This document shows positions 43,843 to 56,500 of a stretch of DNA of 64,000 nucleotides, piece by piece (the first letter of the stretch is position 1; every line of letters begins with the position of its first letter). This DNA comes from Plasmopara viticola. Its lineage: Eukaryota; Oomycota; Peronosporomycetes; Peronosporales; Peronosporaceae. The stretch is from positions 679,656 through 743,655 of the forward strand of contig MBPM02000037.1 of assembly GCA_001695595.3 (NCBI GenBank), given 5' to 3'. The notes below the pieces were generated by a model. The model did not search any database. It was not told the DNA's origin and was given only the letters and a program-made list of their open reading frames with translations. The position numbers and the translations under genes were made by a program.

Positions 43843-44517
43843 TTAGACTGTTTGGCGGACACTGGTGATACCAGGATGAAGATCGGTGAACCTCCCGAAG
43901 GCCGGGGACTGCATCTTGCGCACAATTTTGGCTAGGACCAGCTTATCATCGTTACCGTATAAGCGCCTAAACAAGTGTCGAACGTGCGCCGCAAATGTCG
44001 TGAAAACTATTCGTAGCGCTGGGTGCGGTGGTGTAGGCTTTCTTCCGTCGAACAAACACCGATTGCGATCCGACCACAAAAAATGAAGCGTCACTGCGCG
44101 GAGGACATGCCATACGTCAGCTGCGATTGCCGCATGGTCCTTCCATTCATCGCGCACTTGCACCCTTCGCGCAAGTGCGATGTCGAGCCACGTCGGCTTG
44201 TGCTTGAAGAGCCTGCACGCGATATCAAGGACGTGTAGCCACAAGTCCGACGCAAGCGAGCAGTCAAAGAACAGATGTTGTTCCGACTCAATTGCGTCAC
44301 AACTATCGCGCACACATGTGCGGATGCCGGGATTTGTATATTCCAGAAACCAGAAGCGCGACCGGACCGGCAGCAGTCGGAAAGCCAATCTTAACTGAAG
44401 GTCTTCGAAGACAGGAAGCAGTACCTTTCGCATTCGCTTGCCCCGCTTCGCGTGCTCCTTGATGTGGCTGACGTTGATGTGATCCCAATAGATCTTCATT
44501 GGATGCGGCTTTATCTC
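43843..44517 (-). pseudogene. LINE D ORF2 C-terminal fragment (frame open)
   Basis: About 224 codons run from the truncation to the stop at 43843: KPHPMKIYWDHINVSH, then LPVRSRFWFLE, the zf-RVT-like CVRDSCDAIESEQHLFFDC, DVWHVLRAVTLHFLWSDRNRC, and an end at TSVRQTV. The frame is intact and fuses by chance with the antisense of the flanking tRNA. With no RT or endonuclease it is a dead fragment. Confidence 0.9.
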
Positions 44518-46011
44518 GCTCCTTTGGCTCAGTTGGTAGAGCGTCAGTCTCATAATCTGAAGGTCGCCAGTTCGATCCTGGCAGGGAGCACTAGACCAGT
44601 GCTTAATGTTATGCATATTCTGCCTCATCAGAGGACGCTTATGGCTCTTGATTAAGATCCGACTATTACTCTCTTTAAACTTTTCTTTCAGTGTCGTGGC
44701 AAAGTAGTCATGGAATTGACGCTCCTTTGGCTCAGTTGGTAGAGCGTCGGTCTCATAATCTGAAGGTTGCCAGTTCGATCCTGGCAGGGAGCACTAGACC
44801 AGTGCTTAATGTTATGCATATTCTGCCTCATCAGAGGACGCTTATGGCTCTTGATTAAGCACCGACTATTACTCTCTCTAAACTTTTCTTTCAATGTCGT
44901 GGCGAAGTAGTCATGGAATTGACGCTCCTTTGGCTCAGTTGGTAGAGCGTCAGTCTCATAATCTGAAGGTCGCCAGTTCGATCCTGACAGGGAGCACTAG
45001 ACCAGTGCTTAATGTTGTGCATCTTCTGCCTCATTAGAGGACGCTTATGGCTCTTGATTAAGCACCGACTATTACTCTCTTTAAACTTTTCTTTCAATGT
45101 CGTGGCAAAGTAGTCATGGAATTGACGCTCCTTTGGCTCAGTTGGTAGAGCGTCAGTCTCATAATCTGAAGGTCGCCAGTTCGATCCTGGCAGGGAGCAC
45201 TAGACCAGTGCTTAATGTTATGCATATTCTGCCTCATCAGAGGACGCTTATGGCTCTTGATTAAGATCCGACTATTACTCTCTCTAAACTTTTCTTTCAA
45301 TGTCGTGGCGAAGTAGTCATGGAATTGACGCTCCTTTGGCTCAGTTGGTAGAGCGTCAGTCTCATAATCTGAAGGTCGCCAGTTCGATCCTGGCAGGGAG
45401 CACTAGACCAGTGCTTAATGTTGTGCATCTTCTGCCTCATCAGAGGACGCTTATGGCTCTTGATTAAGCACCGACTATTACTCTCTTTAAACTTTTCTTT
45501 CAATGTCGTGGCGAAGTAGTCATGGAATTGACGCTCCTTTGGCTCAGTTGGTAGAGCGTCAGTCTCATAATCTGAAGGTCGCCAGTTCGATCCTGGCAGG
45601 GAGCACTAGACCAGTGCTTAATGTTAAGCATATTCTGCCTCATCAGAGGACGCTTATGGCTCTTGATTAAGCACCGACTATTACTCTCTTTAAACTTTTC
45701 TTTCAGTGTCGTGGCAAAGTAGTCATGGAATTGACGCTCCTTTGGCTCAGTTGGTAGAGCGTCAGTCTCATAATCTGAAGGTCGCCAGTTCGATCCTGGC
45801 AGGGAGCACTAACCCAGTGCTTAATGTTGTGCATCTTCTGCCTCATTAGAGGTCGCTTATGGCTCTTGATTAAGCACCGACTATTACTCTCTTTAAACTT
45901 TTCTTTCAATGTCGTGGCGAAGTAGTCATGGAATTGACGCTCCTTTGGCTCAGTTGGTAGAGCGTCAGTCTCATAATCTGAAGGTCGCCAGTTCGATCCT
46001 GGCAGGGAGCA
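44518..46011 (+). tRNA. Block 6: eight tRNA-Met(CAU) copies
   Basis: Starts are 44518, 44721, 44924, 45127, 45330, 45533, 45736 and 45939. Copy 44721 has GTCGGTCTCAT (anticodon stem change) and GGTTGCC. Copy 44924 has CTGAC in the T stem. Several spacers read gattaagatccg, which breaks the usual spacer stem; the same variant follows 44518 and 47578. Confidence 0.94.
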
Positions 46012-46141
46012 CTACACCAGTGCTTAATGTTGTGCATCTTCTGCCTCATTAGAGGTCGCTTATGGCTCTTGATTAAGCACCGACTATTACTCTCTTTAAA
46101 CTTTTCTTTCAATGTCGTGGCGAAGTAGTCATGGAATTGAC

Positions 46142-46158
46142 GCTCCTTTGGCTCAGTT
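46142..46158 (+). other. Truncated tRNA-Met 5' end: left target-site duplication of LINE D-prime
   Basis: tRNA nt 1-17 are followed by taaagttgtct. The matching copy begins tRNA 47578. Confidence 0.94.
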
Positions 46159-46164
46159 TAAAGT

Positions 46165-46185
46165 TGTCTATATTTATTTTATAAA
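46165..46185 (-). promoter_or_regulatory. 3'-terminal hairpin of LINE D-prime
   Basis: On the element strand it reads GUUUAUA-AAAUAAA-UAUAGAC, a 7-bp stem with one G-U pair, 6-7 nt from the 3' end. It has the same position and size as in A, B and C. Confidence 0.58.
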
Positions 46186-46544
46186 CGAATGACTAGTCAA
46201 CTTGCCTGGCTTAAAATCTAATCTAAACTATTGTTGTGTAATGTACATAATTAGTGTGGGTCTTGTGTGTAGGGTTTCGGTTCTACAATTTGCCCCTTTT
46301 TGAATCGAAGAATGGCGTGTCGGACCGTCCGCGCGGGTCAAATTTTCTCCGGAAATACTGATAGTTAGCAGCTGTAGCTCCGGCCACATGTTCAGCATAT
46401 ACATCGCCAGGTTTATGTCAACTGGCTGCACGTGTATTTACCTCGGGCGCCCAAACGCAGCACTGGTCTTCTAGCTCGCTGTCGCTTCGTTCCACCTCTA
46501 GACCGTCACTTTCCTCGGGCCGGCTTTAAAGCAGGCTCACCTCA

Positions 46545-46749
46545 GGGCTCATGCCCCCCGTCTCCCTTTCGGGTGCAGCCGGAGACAACACAGTCCGCAG
46601 AGGGGAGCTCGTTTCAAAACCGGCGAGTCAAGCTTTAGCTTGGAGGGGTTCGGCACCTTCCTCAAGCCGACAATTAAGTGGGCCCGCATCTGGGCTCATG
46701 CCCCCGTCCCCCTTTCGGGCGCAGCCGGAGACAACACAGTCCGCAGAGA
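46545..46749 (-). repeat. Two copies of the 60-bp shared LINE motif in D-prime
   Basis: Copies at 46545-46603 and 46692-46749 are separated by 88 nt. Each runs from gggctcatgccccc to acacagtccgcagag. Confidence 0.7.
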
Positions 46750-46901
46750 GAGCCCAACTTAAGCCGGCGAGTACTGGAGTTGCTGGGACGCTTGAGCCTC
46801 GGCGGGTAAATTCGGAAATGAACAATAAAACCGATGGTGGATAAGAAATCCCTTGAATAGCATAATATGCTTTTTGTCAGGATTGTTGTCGGACCACTCG
46901 A

Positions 46902-47577
46902 TTAGACTGTTTGGCGGACACTGGTGATACCAGGATGAGATCGGTGAACCTCCCGAAGACCGGCTGGGACTGCATCTTGCGCACAATTTTGGCTAGGACC
47001 AGCTTATCATCGTTACCGTATAAGCGCCTAAACAAGTGTCGAACGTGCGCCGCAAATGTCGTGAAAACTATTCGTAGCGCTGGGTGCGGTGGTGTAGGCT
47101 TTCTTCCGTCGAACAAACACCGATTGCGATCCGACCACAAAAAATGAAGCGTCACTGCGCGGAGGACATGCCATACGTCAGCTGCGATTGCCGCATGGTC
47201 CTTCCATTCATCGCGCACTTGCACCTTCGCGCAAGTGCGATGTCGAGCCACGTCGGCTTGTGCTTGAAGAGCCTGCACGCGATATCAAGGACGTGTAGCC
47301 ACAAGTCCGACGCAAGCGAGCAGTCAAAGAACAGATGTTGTTCCGACTCAATTGCATCACAACCATCGCGCACACATGTGCGGATGCCGGGATTTGTATA
47401 TTCCAGAAACCAGAAGCGCGGACCGGACCGGCAGCAGTCGGAAAGCCAATCTTAACTGAAGGTCTTCGAAGACAGGAAGCAGTACCTTTCGCATTCGCTT
47501 GCCCCGCTTCGCGTGCTCCTTGATGTGGCTGACGTTGAGTGATCCCAATAGATCTTCATTGGATGCGGCTTTATCTC
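46902..47577 (-). pseudogene. LINE D-prime ORF2 C-terminal fragment, frameshifted
   Basis: It is the same fragment as in D but with several 1-nt indels: an extra g at about 47420 (agcgcggaccgg), a missing c at about 47225 (gcaccttcgc), and changes near 46940 and 47538. The zf-RVT-like segment (CDAIESEQHLFFDC) is readable between shifts. Confidence 0.88.
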
Positions 47578-50500
47578 GCTCCTTTGGCTCAGTTGGTAGA
47601 GCGTCAGTCTCATAATCTGAAGGTCGCCAGTTCGATCCTGGCAGGGAGCACTAGACCAGTGCTTAATGTTATGCATATTCTGCCTCATCAGAGGACGCTT
47701 ATGGCTCTTGATTAAGATCCGACTATTACTCTCTTTAAACTTTTCTTTCAATGTCGTGGCGAAGTAGTCATGGAATTGACGCTCCTTTGGCTCAGTTGGT
47801 AGAGCGTCAGTCTCATAATCTGAAGGTCGCCAGTTCGATCCTGGCAGGGAGCACTAGACCAGTGCTTAATGTTATGCATATTCTGCCTCATCAGAGGACG
47901 CTTATGGCTCTTGATTAAGCACCGACTATTACTCTCTTTAAACTTTTCTTTCAATGTCGTGGCGAAAGTAGTCATGGAATTGACGCTCCTTTGGCTCAGT
48001 TGGTAGAGCGTCAGTCTCATAATCTGAAGGTCGCCAGTTCGATCCTGGCAGGGAGCACTAGACCAGTGCTTAATGTTGTGCATATTCTGCCTCATCAGAG
48101 GACGCTTATGGCTCTTGATTAAGCACCGACAATTACTCTCTTTAAACTTTTTTTCAATGTCGTGGCGAAGTAGTCATGGAATTGACGCTCCTTTGGCTCA
48201 GTTGGTAGAGCGTCAGTCTCATAATCTGAAGGTCGCCAGTTCGATCCTGGCAGGGAGCACTAGACCAGTGCTTAATGTTGTGCATCTTCTGCCTCATTAG
48301 AGGACGCTTATGGCTCTTGATTAAGCACCGACTATTACTCTCTTTAAACTTTTCTTTCAATGTCGTGGCGAAGTAGTCATGGAATTGACGCTCCTTTGGC
48401 TCAGTTGGTAGAGCGTCAGTCTCATAATCTGAAGGTCGCCAGTTCGATCCTGGCAGGGAGCACTAGACCAGTGCTTAATGTTGTGCATCTTCTGCCTCAT
48501 TAGAGGACGCTTATGGCTCTTGATTAAGCACCGACTATTACTCTCTTTAAACTTTTCTTTCAATGTCGTGGCGAAGTAGTCATGGAATTGACGCTCCTTT
48601 GGCTCAGTTGGTAGAGCGTCAGTCTCATAATCTGAAGGTCGCCAGTTCGATCCTGGCAGGGAGCACTAGACCAGTGCTTAATGTTATGCATATTCTGCCT
48701 CATCAGAGGACGCTTATGGCTCTTGATTAAGCACCGACTATTACTCTCTTTAAACTTTTCTTTCAATGTCGTGGCGAAGTAGTCATGGAATTGACGCTCC
48801 TTTGGCTCAGTTGGTAGAGCGTCAGTCTCATAATCTGAAGGTCGCCAGTTCGATCCTGGCAGGGAGCACTAGACCAGTGCTTAATGTTGTGCATATTCTG
48901 CCTCATCAGAGGACGCTTATGGCTCTTGATTAAGCACCGACTATTACTCTCTTTAAACTTTTCTTTCAATGTCGTGGCGAAGTAGTCATGGAATTGACGC
49001 TCCTTTGGCTCAGTTGGTAGAGCGTCAGTCTCATAATCTGAAGGTCGCCAGTTCGATCCTGGCAGGGAGCACTAGACCAGTGCTTAATGTTGCATATTCT
49101 GCCTCATCAGAGGACGCTTATGGCTCTTGATTAAGCACCGACTATTACTCTCTTTAAACTTTTCTTTCAATGTCGTGGCGAAGTAGTCATGGAATTGACG
49201 CTCCTTTGGCTCAGTTGGTAGAGCGTCAGTCTCATAATCTGAAGGTCGCCAGTTCGATCCTGGCAGGGAGCACTACCCAGTGCTTAATGTTGTGCATCTT
49301 CTGCCTCATTAGAGGACGCTTATGGCTCTTGATTAAGCACCGACTATTACTCTCTTTAAACTTTTCTTTCAATGTCGTGGCGAAGTAGTCATGGAATTGA
49401 CGCTCCTTTGGCTCAGTTGGTAGAGCGTCAGTCTCATAATCTGAAGGTCGCCAGTTCGATCCTGGCAGGGAGCACTAGACCAGTGCTTAATGTTGCATTC
49501 TGCTCATCAGAGGACGCTTATGGCTCTTGATTAAGCACCGACTTTTACTTTTTTTAATTTTTCTTTCAATGTCGTGGCGAAGTAGTCATGGAATTGACGC
49601 TCCTTTGGCTCAGTTGGTAGAGCGTCAGTCTCATAATCTGAAGGTCGCCAGTTCGATCCTGGCAGGGAGCACTAGACCAGTGCTTAATGTTGTGCATCTT
49701 CTGCCTCATTAGAGGACGCTTATGGCTCTTGATTAAGCACCGACTATTACTCTCTTTAAACTTTTCTTTCAATGTCGTGGCGAAGTAGTCATGGAATTGA
49801 CGCTCCTTTGGCTCAGTTGGTAGAGCGTCAGTCTCATAATCTGAAGGTCGCCAGTTCGATCCTGGCAGGGAGCACTACACCAGTGCTTAATGTTGTGCAT
49901 CTTCTGCCTCATTAGAGGACGCTTATGGCTCTTGATTAAGCACCGACTATTACTCTCTTTAAACTTTTCTTTCAATGTCGTGGCGAAGTAGTCATGGAAT
50001 TGACGCTCCTTTGGCTCAGTTGGTAGAGCGTCAGTCTCATAATCTGAAGGTCGCCAGTTCGATCCTGGCAGGGAGCACTAGACCAGTGCTTAATGTTGTG
50101 CATCTTCTGCTCATCAGAGGACGCTTATGGCTCTTGATTAAGCACCGACTATTACTCTCTTTAAACTTTTCTTTCAATGTCGTGGCGAAGTAGTCATGGA
50201 ATTGACGCTCCTTTGGCTCAGTTGGTAGAGCGTCAGTCTCATAATCTGAAGGTCGCCAGTTCGATCCTGGCAGGGAGCACTAGACCAGTGCTTAATGTTG
50301 TGCATCTTCTGCCTCATTAGAGGACGCTTATGGCTCTTGATTAAGCACCGACTATTACTCTCTTTAAACTTTTCTTTCAATGTCGTGGCGAAGTAGTCAT
50401 GGAATTGACGCTCCTTTGGCTCAGTTGGTAGAGCGTCAGTCTCATAATCTGAAGGTCGCCAGTTCGATCCTGGCAGGGAGCACTACACCAGTGCTTAATG

Positions 50501-53500
50501 TTGTGCATCTTCTGCCTCATTAGAGGACGCTTATGGCTCTTGATTAAGCACCGACTATTACTCTCTTTAAACTTTTCTTTCAATGTCGTGGCGAAGTAGT
50601 CATGGAATTGACGCTCCTTTGGCTCAGTTGGTAGAGCGTCAGTCTCATAATCTGAAGGTCGCCAGTTCGATCCTGGCAGGGAGCACTAGACCAGTGCTTA
50701 ATGTTGTGCATCTTCTGCCTCATTAGAGGACGCTTATGGCTCTTGATTAAGCACCGACTATTACTCTCTTTAAACTTTTCTTTCAATGTCGTGGCGAAGT
50801 AGTCATGGAATTGACGCTCCTTTGGCTCAGTTGGTAGAGCGTCAGTCTCATAATCTGAAGGTCGCCAGTTCGATCCTGGCAGGGAGCACTACACCAGTGC
50901 TTAATGTTGTGCATCTTCTGCCTCATTAGAGGACGCTTATGGCTCTTGATTAAGCACCGACTATTACTCTCTTTAAACTTTTCTTTCAATGTCGTGGCGA
51001 AGTAGTCATGGAATTGACGCTCCTTTGGCTCAGTTGGTAGAGCGTCAGTCTCATAATCTGAAGGTCGCCAGTTCGATCCTGGCAGGGAGCACTAGACCAG
51101 TGCTTAATGTTGTGCATCTTCTGCCTCATTAGAGGACGCTTATGGCTCTTGATTAAGCACCGACTATTACTCTCTTTAAACTTTTCTTTCAATGTCGTGG
51201 CGAAGTAGTCATGGAATTGACGCTCCTTTGGCTCAGTTGGTAGAGCGTCAGTCTCATAATCTGAAGGTCGCCAGTTCGATCCTGGCAGGGAGCACTAGAC
51301 CAGTGCTTAATGTTGCATCTTCTGCCTCATCAGAGGACGCTTATGGCTCTTGATTAAGCACCGACTATTACTCTCTTTAAACTTTTCTTTCAATGTCGTG
51401 GCGAAGTAGTCATGGAATTGACGCTCCTTTGGCTCAGTTGGTAGAGCGTCAGTCTCATAATCTGAAGGTCGCCAGTTCGATCCTGGCAGGGAGCACTAGA
51501 CCAGTGCTTAATGTTGTGCATTCTGCCTCATCAGAGGACGCTTATGGCTCTTGATTAAGCACCGACTATTACTCTCTTTAAACTTTTCTTTCAATGTCGT
51601 GGCGAAGTAGTCATGGAATTGACGCTCCTTTGGCTCAGTTGGTAGAGCGTCAGTCTCATAATCTGAAGGTCGCCAGTTCGATCCTGGCAGGGAGCACTAG
51701 ACCAGTGCTTAATGTTGTGCATCTTCTGCCTCATTAGAGGACGCTTATGGCTCTTGATTAAGCACCGACTATTACTCTCTTTAAACTTTTCTTTCAATGT
51801 CGTGGCGAAGTAGTCATGGAATTGACGCTCCTTTGGCTCAGTTGGTAGAGCGTCAGTCTCATAATCTGAAGGTCGCCAGTTCGATCCTGGCAGGGAGCAC
51901 TAGACCAGTGCTTAATGTTGTGCATCTTCTGCCTCATTAGAGGACGCTTATGGCTCTTGATTAAGCACCGACTATTACTCTCTTTAAACTTTTCTTTCAA
52001 TGTCGTGGCGAAGTAGTCATGGAATTGACGCTCCTTTGGCTCAGTTGGTAGAGCGTCAGTCTCATAATCTGAAGGTCGCCAGTTCGATCCTGGCAGGGAG
52101 CACTAGACCAGTGCTTAATGTTGTGCATATTCTGCCTCATCAGAGGACGCTTATGGCTCTTGATTAAGCACCGACTATTACTCTCTTTAAACTTTTCTTT
52201 CAATGTCGTGGCGAAGTAGTCATGGAATTGACGCTCCTTTGGCTCAGTTGGTAGAGCGTCAGTCTCATAATCTGAAGGTCGCCAGTTCGATCCTGGCAGG
52301 GAGCACTAGACCAGTGCTTAATGTTGTGCATCTTCTGCCTCATTAGAGGACGCTTATGGCTCTTGATTAAGCACCGACTATTACTCTCTTTAAACTTTTC
52401 TTTCAATGTCGTGGCGAAGTAGTCATGGAATTGACGCTCCTTTGGCTCAGTTGGTAGAGCGTCAGTCTCATAATCTGAAGGTCGCCAGTTCGATCCTGGC
52501 AGGGAGCACTAGACCAGTGCTTAATGTTGTGCATCTTCTGCCTCATTAGAGGACGCTTATGGCTCTTGATTAAGCACCGACTATTACTCTCTTTAAACTT
52601 TTCTTTCAATGTCGTGGCGAAGTAGTCATGGAATTGACGCTCCTTTGGCTCAGTTGGTAGAGCGTCAGTCTCATAATCTGAAGGTCGCCAGTTCGATCCT
52701 GGCAGGGAGCACTAGACCAGTGCTTAATGTTGTGCATCTTCTGCCTCATTAGAGGACGCTTATGGCTCTTGATTAAGCACCGACTATTACTCTCTTTAAA
52801 CTTTTCTTTCAATGTCGTGGCGAAGTAGTCATGGAATTGACGCTCCTTTGGCTCAGTTGGTAGAGCGTCAGTCTCATAATCTGAAGGTCGCCAGTTCGAT
52901 CCTGGCAGGGAGCACTAGACCAGTGCTTAATGTTGTGCATCTTCTGCCTCATTAGAGGACGCTTATGGCTCTTGATTAAGCACCGACTATTACTCTCTTT
53001 AAACTTTTCTTTCAATGTCGTGGCGAAGTAGTCATGGAATTGACGCTCCTTTGGCTCAGTTGGTAGAGCGTCAGTCTCATAATCTGAAGGTCGCCAGTTC
53101 GATCCTGGCAGGGAGCACTAGACCAGTGCTTAATGTTGTGCATCTTCTGCCTCATTAGAGGACGCTTATGGCTCTTGATTAAGCACCGACTATTACTCTC
53201 TTTAAACTTTTCTTTCAATGTCGTGGCGAAGTAGTCATGGAATTGACGCTCCTTTGGCTCAGTTGGTAGAGCGTCAGTCTCATAATCTGAAGGTCGCCAG
53301 TTCGATCCTGGCAGGGAGCACTAGACCAGTGCTTAATGTTGCATATTCTGCCTCATCAGAGGACGCTTATGGCTCTTGATTAAGCACCGACTATTACTCT
53401 CTTTAAACTTTTCTTTCAATGTCGTGGCGAAGTAGTCATGGAATTGACGCTCCTTTGGCTCAGTTGGTAGAGCGTCAGTCTCATAATCTGAAGGTCGCCA

Positions 53501-56500
53501 GTTCGATCCTGGCAGGGAGCACTAGACCAGTGCTTAATGTTGTGCATCTTCTGCCTCATTAGAGGACGCTTATGGCTCTTGATTAAGCACCGACTATTAC
53601 TCTCTTTAAACTTTTCTTTCAATGTCGTGGCGAAGTAGTCATGGAATTGACGCTCCTTTGGCTCAGTTGGTAGAGCGTCAGTCTCATAATCTGAAGGTCG
53701 CCAGTTCGATCCTGGCAGGGAGCACTAGACCAGTGCTTAATGTTGTGCATCTTCTGCCTCATTAGAGGACGCTTATGGCTCTTGATTAAGCACCGACTAT
53801 TACTCTCTTTAAACTTTTCTTTCAATGTCGTGGCGAAGTAGTCATGGAATTGACGCTCCTTTGGCTCAGTTGGTAGAGCGTCAGTCTCATAATCTGAAGG
53901 TCGCCAGTTCGATCCTGGCAGGGAGCACTAGACCAGTGCTTAATGTTGTGCATCTTCTGCCTCATTAGAGGACGCTTATGGCTCTTGATTAAGCACCGAC
54001 TATTACTCTCTTTAAACTTTTCTTTCAATGTCGTGGCGAAGTAGTCATGGAATTGACGCTCCTTTGGCTCAGTTGGTAGAGCGTCAGTCTCATAATCTGA
54101 AGGTCGCCAGTTCGATCCTGGCAGGGAGCACTACACCAGTGCTTAATGTTGTGCATCTTCTGCCTCATTAGAGGACGCTTATGGCTCTTGATTAAGCACC
54201 GACTATTACTCTCTTTAAACTTTTCTTTCAATGTCGTGGCGAAGTAGTCATGGAATTGACGCTCCTTTGGCTCAGTTGGTAGAGCGTCAGTCTCATAATC
54301 TGAAGGTCGCCAGTTCGATCCTGGCAGGGAGCACTAGACCAGTGCTTAATGTTGCATTTCTGCCTCATCAGAGGACGCTTATGGCTCTTGATTAAGCACC
54401 GACTATTACTCTCTTTAAACTTTTCTTTCAATGTCGTGGCGAAGTAGTCATGGAATTGACGCTCCTTTGGCTCAGTTGGTAGAGCGTCAGTCTCATAATC
54501 TGAAGGTCGCCAGTTCGATCCTGGCAGGGAGCACTAGACCAGTGCTTAATGTTGTGCATCTTCTGCCTCATTAGAGGACGCTTATGGCTCTTGATTAAGC
54601 ACCGACTATTACTCTCTTTAAACTTTTCTTTCAATGTCGTGGCGAAGTAGTCATGGAATTGACGCTCCTTTGGCTCAGTTGGTAGAGCGTCAGTCTCATA
54701 ATCTGAAGGTCGCCAGTTCGATCCTGGCAGGGAGCACTAGACCAGTGCTTAATGTTGTGCATCTTCTGCCTCATTAGAGGACGCTTATGGCTCTTGATTA
54801 AGCACCGACTATTACTCTCTTTAAACTTTCTTTCAATGTCGTGGCGAAGTAGTCATGGAATTGACGCTCCTTTGGCTCAGTTGGTAGAGCGTCAGTCTCA
54901 TAATCTGAAGGTCGCCAGTTCGATCCTGGCAGGGAGCACTAGACCAGTGCTTAATGTTGTGCATCTTCTGCCTCATTAGAGGACGCTTATGGCTCTTGAT
55001 TAAGCACCGACTATTACTCTCTTTAAACTTTTCTTTCAATGTCGTGGCGAAGTAGTCATGGAATTGACGCTCCTTTGGCTCAGTTGGTAGAGCGTCAGTC
55101 TCATAATCTGAAGGTCGCCAGTTCGATCCTGGCAGGGAGCACTAGACCAGTGCTTAATGTTGTGCATCTTCTGCCTCATTAGAGGACGCTTATGGCTCTT
55201 GATTAAGCACCGACTATTACTCTCTTTAAACTTTTCTTTCAATGTCGTGGCGAAGTAGTCATGGAATTGACGCTCCTTTGGCTCAGTTGGTAGAGCGTCA
55301 GTCTCATAATCTGAAGGTCGCCAGTTCGATCCTGGCAGGGAGCACTAGACCAGTGCTTAATGTTGTGCATCTTCTGCCTCATTAGAGGACGCTTATGGCT
55401 CTTGATTAAGCACCGACTATTACTCTCTTTAAACTTTTCTTTCAATGTCGTGGCGAAGTAGTCATGGAATTGACGCTCCTTTGGCTCAGTTGGTAGAGCG
55501 TCAGTCTCATAATCTGAAGGTCGCCAGTTCGATCCTGGCAGGGAGCACTAGACCAGTGCTTAATGTTGTGCATATTCTGCCTCATCAGAGGACGCTTATG
55601 GCTCTTGATTAAGCACCGACTATTACTCTCTTTAAACTTTTCTTTCAATGTCGTGGCGAAGTAGTCATGGAATTGACGCTCCTTTGGCTCAGTTGGTAGA
55701 GCGTCAGTCTCATAATCTGAAGGTCGCCAGTTCGATCCTGGCAGGGAGCACTACACCAGTGCTTAATGTTGTGCATCTTCTGCCTCATTAGAGGACGCTT
55801 ATGGCTCTTGATTAAGCACCGACTATTACTCTCTTTAAACTTTTCTTTCAATGTCGTGGCGAAGTAGTCATGGAATTGACGCTCCTTTGGCTCAGTTGGT
55901 AGAGCGTCAGTCTCATAATCTGAAGGTCGCCAGTTCGATCCTGGCAGGGAGCACTAGACCAGTGCTTAATGTTGCATATTCTGCCTCAAGAGGACGCTTA
56001 TGGCTCTTGATTAAGCACCGACTATTACTCTCTTTAAACTTTTCTTTCAATGTCGTGGCGAAGTAGTCATGGAATTGACGCTCCTTTGGCTCAGTTGGTA
56101 GAGCGTCAGTCTCATAATCTGAAGGTCGCCAGTTCGATCCTGGCAGGGAGCACTAGACCAGTGCTTAATGTTGTGCATCTTCTGCCTCATTAGAGGACGC
56201 TTATGGCTCTTGATTAAGCACCGACTATTACTCTCTTTAAACTTTTCTTTCAATGTCGTGGCGAAGTAGTCATGGAATTGACGCTCCTTTGGCTCAGTTG
56301 GTAGAGCGTCAGTCTCATAATCTGAAGGTCGCCAGTTCGATCCTGGCAGGGAGCACTAGACCAGTGCTTAATGTTTGCATATTCTGCCTCATTAGAGGAC
56401 GCTTATGGCTCTTGATTAAGCACCGACTATTACTCTCTTTAAACTTTTCTTTCAATGTCGTGGCGAAGTAGTCATGGAATTGACGCTCCTTTGGCTCAGT

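Larger units (their letters stand above)
43381..44517 (-). mobile_element. LINE D: 5'-truncated copy with deleted 3' end
   Basis: It holds the C-terminal part of ORF2 and part of the 3' UTR of a LINE related to A-C. The 5' truncation point (gataaagcc on the - strand) abuts tRNA 44518. On the left the target-site duplication and last part of the 3' UTR are missing: array sequence (catggaa) joins directly to ttctacaatttgcc. D-prime carries the same truncation and flank, so D and D-prime are duplicates. Confidence 0.9.
46159..47577 (-). mobile_element. LINE D-prime: 5'-truncated copy with complete 3' end
   Basis: It is 1.42 kb, holding the ORF2 C-terminus and about 740 nt of 3' UTR ending in the conserved hairpin and ACTTTA terminus. 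It is flanked by the 17-bp tRNA duplication on both sides, so even a truncated copy used the same site. ORF3 is absent: the ORF2 stop leads straight into a 3' UTR with two copies of the 60-bp motif. It belongs to a lineage distinct from B and C. Confidence 0.92.
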
